Shown here: positions 44,031 through 49,133 of the stretch, one piece after another
Layout: each line of letters starts with the position of its first letter
How positions within the stretch are numbered: position 1 is the first letter of the stretch
DNA from: Chloroflexota bacterium
Lineage (GTDB): Bacteria; Chloroflexota; Anaerolineae; J102
Direction of reading: 5' to 3'
Length of the DNA stretch: 49,133 bases
Assembly: GCA_013152585.1 (NCBI GenBank)
Contig: JAADGC010000029.1
Coordinates: forward strand, 1-49,133
The notes under the pieces: model-generated
What the model saw: the letters and a program-made list of their open reading frames with translations, nothing else
What the model was told of the DNA's origin: nothing
Database searches by the model: none
Program-made: the position numbers and the translations under genes

Positions 44031-44057
44031 ACACAGCGGCCAAATAAGTGGCTGTGT
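44031..44057 (+). other. Stem-loop before the BMP lipoprotein gene
   Basis: ACACAGC pairs with GCTGTGT around a 13-nt loop that can add CCA/TGG pairs. No T-run. Could stabilise or process the mRNA between corrinoid protein B and the transporter. Confidence 0.4.
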
Positions 44058-44095
44058 GAGCACGAAAGGCGCCCCCTACTTCAAGGAGTAGAGAA

Positions 44096-45124
44096 ATGAA
44101 ACCCCGTAAGTATTGGATCTTGTTGGCTCTTCTTACCGCTATCCTTTTATTGGCGGCATGTGCCACACCTCCCCCTCCTGCAGCTTCGACCTCCGTGCCT
44201 GAAGCAGCCCCCGCCGAAACAACGGGCGCAGGGAGCATTGCTGTTATCCTCACCGGTCCATGGGATGATAATTCCTGGAACGAAGCCGGCTATGATGCCG
44301 TGCAGGCATTGGGAAAGAAAGGCGCCAAGATCGCCTATTCTGAGAACGTATCCGATGTCGATGTCGGGCGCGTGTTGCGCGAATACACCGATCAGGGCTT
44401 CGAGATGATCGTCGCCCACTCTTTCAGTTTTCAGGACCCCACCTTCGAGGTCGCAGCCGAGCATCCCGAGACCAACTATGCCTGGGCGGGCGGCATCGGT
44501 CGCACGGCCAAGAACGTGGCTGACTACGATCAGCCTTTCTACGAGGCAGCCTATCCCATCGGCGTGCTGGCCGGGTACATGAGCAAGAGCGGCGTCTTGG
44601 GGGCGCTGTATGGCTTCGATATCCCCGTGTGCCATGCCATGGGTGAAGCGCTCCTCGCCGGCGCCAAGACTGTGAACCCGGACGCCACTTTGATCCAGAC
44701 GGCGGTCGGAGATTGGGTGGATGTCGCCAAGGCCAAGGAGGCTGCTCTGGCTCAGGTAGATGCCGGGGTAGACTTCTGGATCGAATGTGGTGAAGGTCCC
44801 GCCCTGGGTGCCATCGAAGCGGCCAAGGATCGCGGTGGCTATGTCACCGGCTACGTGGGCGATATGACCGAGAACGGCCCGGACGTGGTTCTGGTCAATC
44901 TAATCTGGAACCTGGAACCCTTGTTCAGTCAGATGCTCGAAGACACGCACAACGGCACTTTCGACAATCCTTACTATCGTTTCGGAATTGCCGAAGGGGC
45001 CATGTTGGTGCAATATAACGAGCAGTTGAAGGACAAGATTCCGGCTGAAGCCGTCGCCGCCGTCGACAAGGCCATGAAAGACATCGCCGCCGGCACCCTG
45101 AAGGTCGAGTTTGTCCCCCAGTAA
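44096..45124 (+). CDS. BMP-family ABC transporter substrate-binding lipoprotein
   Basis: 342 aa. Signal peptide with lipobox LLAAC (lipidated Cys22), then a Pro/Ala/Thr-rich spacer and the periplasmic-binding-protein fold. Family features: VILTGPWDDNSWNEAGYDAV (usual D-x-S-F/W-N), EMIVAHSFSFQDP, YAWAGGIGRTAKNVADYDQPFYEAAYPIGVLAG, GALYGFDIPV and GYVGDMTENGPDVVL. BMP/PnrA-type proteins usually bind nucleosides, but the family also serves other ligands. Here it is placed with corrinoid demethylases, so a methylated ligand is inferred. AAGGAG precedes the start. Confidence 0.9.
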   Translation: MKPRKYWILLALLTAILLLAACATPPPPAASTSVPEAAPAETTGAGSIAVILTGPWDDNSWNEAGYDAVQALGKKGAKIAYSENVSDVDVGRVLREYTDQGFEMIVAHSFSFQDPTFEVAAEHPETNYAWAGGIGRTAKNVADYDQPFYEAAYPIGVLAGYMSKSGVLGALYGFDIPVCHAMGEALLAGAKTVNPDATLIQTAVGDWVDVAKAKEAALAQVDAGVDFWIECGEGPALGAIEAAKDRGGYVTGYVGDMTENGPDVVLVNLIWNLEPLFSQMLEDTHNGTFDNPYYRFGIAEGAMLVQYNEQLKDKIPAEAVAAVDKAMKDIAAGTLKVEFVPQ

Positions 45125-45130
45125 AGCGTA

Positions 45131-45156
45131 GTCGGGCGTATTCATAACGCCCCGAC
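45131..45156 (+). other. Hairpin after the lipoprotein gene (first of two)
   Basis: GTCGGGCGT pairs with ACGCCCCGAC (one bulged C) around a 7-nt loop, 7 bp past the stop. No T-run. Confidence 0.5.
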
Positions 45157-45161
45157 GCACC

Positions 45162-45197
45162 GCGGTGGGGGGGAGCTTCGCACCTCACCCCCACCGC
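45162..45197 (+). other. Hairpin after the lipoprotein gene (second of two)
   Basis: GCGGTGGGGG pairs perfectly with CCCCCACCGC, and an inner GAG pairs with CTC. It is very stable but lacks a T-run. Such stem-loops often protect the upstream binding-protein mRNA so that it is made in excess over the membrane parts. Confidence 0.6.
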
Positions 45198-45250
45198 CAT
45201 ACTGATTCCTCTCCTTTCATCCGCCTTTACGCCGGTTTCATGAGGTTCCC

Positions 45251-46798
45251 TTGACCACCACGTCCCCTCCCATTGTGCAAATGCGCGGCATCGTCAAGCG
45301 CTTTCCCGGTGCCCTCGCCAATGCTGGCGTGGATTTTGATCTGTTGCCCGGGGAAATCCACGCCTTGTTGGGGGAGAATGGGGCCGGGAAAACCACGCTG
45401 ATGAATATCCTGTACGGGCTTTATATGCCCGACGAGGGGGAGCTGCGCCTGTATGGGCAGCCGGTGGCGTTCTCCTCAGCCCGAGACGCTATCGCCCATG
45501 GTCTGGGCATGGTGCACCAACATTTTATGCTGGTACAAACCCTGACTGTATCGGATAACATCATTCTCGGGCAGCGGTCGCCACGCTCACCGTTGCTGGA
45601 GGATACGAAAAAGGTACATCAGCGCCTCCATGCCCTGTCTGAGCGCTACGGATTGGCCATCGACCCGGCGGCAGAGCTGTGGAAGTTATCGGTGGGTGAG
45701 CAACAGCGGGTAGAGATTCTGAAGGCGCTTTATCGTGGCGCCGATATCTTGATCTTGGACGAGCCGACCGCTGTGCTCGCCCCCCAGGAAGTGGACGAAC
45801 TGCTGGAGATTTTGCACCGCCTGACGGAAGAAGGTAAATCCATCGTTTTCATATCGCACAAGTTAGACGAGGTGCTGAAGACCAGCGACCGCATCACTGT
45901 GTTGCGCGATGGAAAGGTGGTCGCCACGGTGAAACCGGCCGACGTGGATAAGCAGATGCTGGCGCGCATGATGGTTGGTCGGGATGTGTTGCTGACTGTA
46001 GCCAAAGGTGTGGCCAAACCGGCGGAACCCCGTCTACGCGTCATCGATCTTTGGGCCAACAGTGATCGCAATCTTCCTGCTTTACGCGGCATCAATCTCG
46101 AAGTGAGATCGGGCGAGATTTTAGGCATCGCCGGCGTGGCCGGCAATGGCCAGAGTGAGCTGGAGGAAGTGATCGCGGGGTTGAGACGGGAGACGAGCGG
46201 TCGGGTGCAGATATGCGGTCAGGAAGCCACCCATAGCACGCCTCGCCAGATCGGCCAGATGGGCCTGGCCCACATCCCATCTGATCGCTATCGCATGGGC
46301 CTGCTGCCCGATTTTACGGTGGCCGAGAATATGTTCCTGCAGCGCATTGGCGATCCTCCCTTTACCCGGCGGGGATTTTTGAACTGGAATATGATTCGCA
46401 GCAAGGCGCAGGAGCTGATCTCGGCGTATAATGTGCGTGGAGCCACGGGCGATACAACGGCGGGCTCTCTTTCGGGCGGCAATGCCCAAAAAATGATCCT
46501 GGCCCGGGAGCTGACGCGGAATCCCAAGGTGCTCTTGGCGGCGCAACCGACGCGCGGGCTGGATGTGAGTGCGGTGGCGTATGTGCACGAGCAGCTCGTT
46601 AAGCAGCGAGACGGAGGCGTGGCGATCCTGCTGATCTCGACGGAACTGGACGAGATATTGGCGCTCAGTGACCGGATCGCAGTGTTGTATGAAGGGGAGG
46701 TGGTGGGAGTTATCGACGCGGCTAATGCCGATATCAACGAAATCGGCCTGTTGATGGCCGGGTCCAAACATATGGAGCACTCGGAGGCGACGGCATGA
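45251..46798 (+). CDS. BMP-type ABC transporter ATP-binding protein (two ATPase domains)
   Basis: 515 aa from a TTG start at 45251 preceded by GAGG. Two fused nucleotide-binding domains. The first has GENGAGKTTLMN (Walker A), LSVGEQQRVEILKAL (signature) and ILILDEPTAVL (Walker B). The second has GVAGNGQSELEEV, LSGGNAQKMILAREL and VLLAAQPTRGLDV. The missing Asp-Glu in the second Walker B is the usual condition in YufO/NupA-type and sugar-type double ATPases, so it is not a defect. It energises import through the two permeases that follow. The stop overlaps the first permease start (ATGA). Confidence 0.94.
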   Translation: MTTTSPPIVQMRGIVKRFPGALANAGVDFDLLPGEIHALLGENGAGKTTLMNILYGLYMPDEGELRLYGQPVAFSSARDAIAHGLGMVHQHFMLVQTLTVSDNIILGQRSPRSPLLEDTKKVHQRLHALSERYGLAIDPAAELWKLSVGEQQRVEILKALYRGADILILDEPTAVLAPQEVDELLEILHRLTEEGKSIVFISHKLDEVLKTSDRITVLRDGKVVATVKPADVDKQMLARMMVGRDVLLTVAKGVAKPAEPRLRVIDLWANSDRNLPALRGINLEVRSGEILGIAGVAGNGQSELEEVIAGLRRETSGRVQICGQEATHSTPRQIGQMGLAHIPSDRYRMGLLPDFTVAENMFLQRIGDPPFTRRGFLNWNMIRSKAQELISAYNVRGATGDTTAGSLSGGNAQKMILARELTRNPKVLLAAQPTRGLDVSAVAYVHEQLVKQRDGGVAILLISTELDEILALSDRIAVLYEGEVVGVIDAANADINEIGLLMAGSKHMEHSEATA

Positions 46799-47856
46799 CT
46801 GCACCCATCTCTGAATTGCCTGCGCATCCATCTCGGGCAAGATCATTGGCCCGGGCCTTGGGTGCTCCTCTGGTCGGCGGGATCATGGGTCTATCGATCG
46901 GCGCCATATTGGTTTTGCTGGCCGGAGCCAACGTGGGCGAGGTGTACTGGGCGATGCTGCGTGGTGCTTTTGGCGGCCAACGTCAGATCACCGAAACGTT
47001 CCTTAAAGCGACGCCATTGCTCATCGTGGGCCTGGGCTTGACGGTGGCTTTTCGGGCTCGGGTGTGGAATATCGGCGGGGAGGGGCAGTTTTTTATGGGG
47101 GCGTTGTTTGGTAGCGTCATAGCCCTTTCTTTTCCGAATTTACCTCAGCCCCTGTTGCTGATGATGATGCTGATGGCGGCCGCGATTGGTGGCATGTTGT
47201 GGGCGTTGCTGGCGGCATACATGAAAGTGCGGTGGAATGTGAATGTCATCATCTCCACCCTGATGTTGAACTACATTGCCCTTTTCTTCGTGCTCTACAT
47301 GGCCCGAGGCCCCCTCCAGGACCCGGGCGGATACCTGCCGGAAAGTGCCCAGTTTGTGGCGGCAGCGCGTATGCCGCATCTCTTCGGCACGCGCATTCAT
47401 TTGGGCGTGCTGCTGGCATTTCTGTTAGTCCCGTTTGTGTATGTGTTACTTTGGTCCACTCCCCTGGGTTTTCGTCTGCGCGCTGTGGGGTCTCGCGCCA
47501 GTGTCGCCCGCTACGCCGGCATCAACGTCGAGCGGGCCATCCTCTTCGTCATGGGCTTCAGCGGCGCCCTGATCGGCCTGGCCGGCATCATCGAAGTGAG
47601 TAGCTTGCACACACGGTTGAAAGGCGATATCTCCGGCGGGTATGGTTTCACCGGCATATTGGTGGCATTGCTGGGGCGCATGAATCCGGTGGGGGTGGCA
47701 GTGGCGTCGATTCTTTTCGCGGCGCTGATTATCGGCGCCGAATCCATGCACGTCGTCTCAGGTCTGCCCGACGCCCTGGCAGATGCAATTCAAGCGATCA
47801 TTGTGCTTTCGGTGTTGGCTGTAGATGCGCTGGTGAGAAGGAGGCAAAACCGATGA
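46795..47856 (+). CDS. BMP-type ABC transporter permease 1
   Basis: 353 aa, eight to ten membrane helices. Resembles YufP/NupB of nucleoside-type importers: GLTVAFRARVWNIGGEGQFF, the AAYMKVRWNVNVIISTLMLNYIA stretch, and RLRAVGSRASVARYAGINVERA, the coupling-helix region that contacts the ATPase. It ends with the typical helices and RRRQNR. It overlaps the ATPase and the next permease by 4 bp at each end. Confidence 0.93.
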   Translation: MTAPISELPAHPSRARSLARALGAPLVGGIMGLSIGAILVLLAGANVGEVYWAMLRGAFGGQRQITETFLKATPLLIVGLGLTVAFRARVWNIGGEGQFFMGALFGSVIALSFPNLPQPLLLMMMLMAAAIGGMLWALLAAYMKVRWNVNVIISTLMLNYIALFFVLYMARGPLQDPGGYLPESAQFVAAARMPHLFGTRIHLGVLLAFLLVPFVYVLLWSTPLGFRLRAVGSRASVARYAGINVERAILFVMGFSGALIGLAGIIEVSSLHTRLKGDISGGYGFTGILVALLGRMNPVGVAVASILFAALIIGAESMHVVSGLPDALADAIQAIIVLSVLAVDALVRRRQNR

Positions 47857-48845
47857 ATTGGGACCAGATTTTGCAGTGGAGTTTTCTCATCGCCCTGATC
47901 ACGGCTGCGGTACGTCTGGCATTGCCCGTGCTGCTGGCGACTTTGGGCGAAATTATCACGGAGCGTAGCGGTATTTTGAATTTGGGATTGGAGGGGATGA
48001 TGATCATGGGTGCTGTGAGTGGATTCATGGCCGCCTATTATCTCGAAAATGGACCGTTGGCGGGTATCACCGGTGCCTGGAGCACGTGGCTGGGCCTGGC
48101 GGTCGGCTTTTTCACGGGCATGGCCATGGGCCTGCTCATGGCGGTTCTCAGCATCTCGTTGCAGGTGGATCAGGTGATCGCCGGGGTGACGCTGGTGGTT
48201 TTCGGACAGGGCATGGCCAATTATCTTTATCGCCAGGAATTCAGCTCGTTGACGGCGCGGGTCTCGGGGCTGGAGCCGGTATCGTTCCCCCTCTTGAGCC
48301 ATATCCCCGTGCTCGGCGATCTTCTTTTCAACTATGATGCGACGGTCTATCTCACTGTGTTGCTGGTGTTCGTCATCTGGTTCCTGTTGTTCCGCACTAC
48401 CTGGGGGCTGAATATCCGTGCCGTGGGCGAGAATCCTGCCGCCGCGGAGACTTCGGGCGTGAACGTGGTGCTTGTTCGCTATGTCTCTACTTTATTGGGG
48501 TCTGGTTTGGCCGGGCTGGGCGGGGCAGTCCTTACGGTGGTGCAATTGCGCATGTTTCGCGAGGGAATTACGGCCGGTCGAGGCTGGATCGCCGTGGCGT
48601 TGGTCATCTTTGCCCGCTGGCGCCCGGGGCTGGCGCTGGTGGGTGCTTTTCTGTTCGGGCTGGCCGATGCCCTGCAATATCGCATCCAGGCTCTGAGTCA
48701 GGTCGAGCGCGGGGCTGGCGTTATCCCTTACGAATTTTTGTTGATGTTACCTTATGTGCTGACGTTGCTGGCGCTGCTTTACCGCCGGGGCCGGGCAGAC
48801 GCGCCGGCGGCATTGGGCCGACCTTATTCTCAGGAAACACATTAG
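47853..48845 (+). CDS. BMP-type ABC transporter permease 2
   Basis: 330 aa, polytopic. Resembles YufQ/NupC: LATLGEIITERSGILNLGLEGMMIMGA at the N-terminus, GVTLVVFGQGMANYLYRQEF, LNIRAVGENPAAAETSGVNV (coupling region) and GRGWIAVALVIFARWRPG. Paired with permease 1 to form the transmembrane channel. Last gene of the module. No methyl-corrinoid:tetrahydrofolate methyltransferase gene follows within the window. Confidence 0.93.
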   Translation: MNWDQILQWSFLIALITAAVRLALPVLLATLGEIITERSGILNLGLEGMMIMGAVSGFMAAYYLENGPLAGITGAWSTWLGLAVGFFTGMAMGLLMAVLSISLQVDQVIAGVTLVVFGQGMANYLYRQEFSSLTARVSGLEPVSFPLLSHIPVLGDLLFNYDATVYLTVLLVFVIWFLLFRTTWGLNIRAVGENPAAAETSGVNVVLVRYVSTLLGSGLAGLGGAVLTVVQLRMFREGITAGRGWIAVALVIFARWRPGLALVGAFLFGLADALQYRIQALSQVERGAGVIPYEFLLMLPYVLTLLALLYRRGRADAPAALGRPYSQETH

Positions 48846-48917
48846 GCCCTGTCCAGAAACAAGTGATCCTGTTTCTGCCAAGGGAACGTCCATCGATGAC
48901 CTTTCGGTTTGCTCTCG

Positions 48918-48988
48918 CTGACTGAAGTCAGGCTCTTCAGGCCTGCGGCCAGAGGACGGCCTGCGCCGTCCCATCTTGTTGACAGCGA
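48918..48988. repeat. Palindromic intergenic repeat, copy 2
   Basis: 71 bp, same orientation as copy 1 (35916-35987). The core AGGCCTGCGGCCAGAGGACG and the following GCCTGCGCCGTCC are identical. The first stem is CTGACTGAAGTCAG, a paired variant of copy 1. Confidence 0.85.
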
Positions 48989-49096
48989 GGCGCCGACGTC
49001 AATAAGGTGACGTTTCGTGATGCCGGCAAGCCCGATTCACCCGGCGCCGTTTCGGTGGGCTGTTGTCAACACGTCCGGTTCCCGTACAGCAGCCAT

Positions 49097-49124
49097 GCCG
49101 GGCGAGCAATTCCCCCGCACCAAC
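49097..49124 (+). repeat. Copy 2 of the 28-bp GGGCGAGCAATT repeat
   Basis: Matches the reverse complement of 27077-27104 at 27 of 28 positions. Confidence 0.7.
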
Positions 49125-49133
49125 GTTGCCGAT

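Larger units (their letters stand above)
48846..49133. other. Non-coding end of window after the transporter
   Basis: Contains a perfect hairpin without T-run (CAGAAACA 48854-48861 with TGTTTCTG 48870-48877) soon after the permease stop. It also holds palindromic repeat copy 2 (48918-48988) and a 28-bp repeat copy (49097-49124). No gene is seen. Confidence 0.6.

Noticed and set aside
46495-46580. Defective second ATPase domain in the ABC protein
   Set aside because: The AAQPTRGLD form of Walker B is normal for the second half of this ATPase family.
1-49133. tRNA, rRNA or CRISPR array
   Set aside because: No cloverleaf-like tail, rRNA core or regularly spaced repeat array was recognised by eye; a covariance-model scan would settle minor RNAs.

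Overview
The window is about 49 kb of GC-rich bacterial chromosome. The best taxonomic fit is Chloroflexota, perhaps an Anaerolineae-like lineage. This is inferred from the gene content: a long dcw cluster with paired CvpA-like genes, secreted BNR-propeller proteins with Thr/Pro linkers, an adenosylcobalamin-dependent ribonucleotide reductase next to nrdR, and non-pyrrolysine MttB-type methyltransferases with a BMP-type ABC transporter. No rRNA or tRNA gene was found, so the assignment is moderate confidence.

Layout. (1) 95-7378, minus strand: a large secreted BNR/sortilin-like propeller protein, then class II (B12-dependent) ribonucleotide reductase and its repressor gene nrdR. A promoter, a NrdR-box-like site and a terminator-like hairpin lie in the nrdR leader. 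(2) 7379-8289: non-coding, with dispersed repeat fragments and a probable ftsZ terminator. (3) 8290-26463, minus strand: a compact division and cell-wall (dcw) cluster in transcription order mraZ, rsmH, ftsL-like, ftsI, murF, mraY, murD, ftsW, murG, two CvpA-like membrane genes, murC, a murB::ddl fusion, ftsQ, ftsA, ftsZ. Many junctions are ATGA overlaps. A strong promoter is followed by three perfect decamer repeats that look like an MraZ operator. murE is not in the cluster. (4) 26464-27125: non-coding, repeat-rich. (5) 27126-35861: mixed genes: an extracellular glycosidase-like domain fused to an O-antigen-ligase-like membrane domain, acyl carrier protein, mobA-like, an alkyltransferase-like DNA repair protein, a secreted repeat protein, a DUF4870-like protein, surE, and a sensor-kinase-like protein without a recognisable phosphoacceptor histidine. 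(6) 36081-48845: a self-contained accessory module, bracketed by two copies of a roughly 72-bp palindromic repeat.

The module in (6) is the most interesting part. A TetR regulator is divergent from a strong promoter. The promoter drives a long leader holding a cobalamin riboswitch and an intrinsic terminator. Downstream are a corrinoid-enzyme reductive activator (ferredoxin plus ASKHA domains), two corrinoid proteins, two MttB-superfamily methyltransferases lacking an in-frame amber codon, and a complete BMP-family ABC importer (lipoprotein, double ATPase, two permeases). A coherent reading is uptake of an N-methylated, possibly quaternary-amine or nucleoside-like compound. Its methyl group would be moved onto a corrinoid protein and then presumably to tetrahydrofolate by an enzyme encoded elsewhere. 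The substrate is unknown, and the pairing of this importer family with these methyltransferases under a B12 riboswitch deserves testing.
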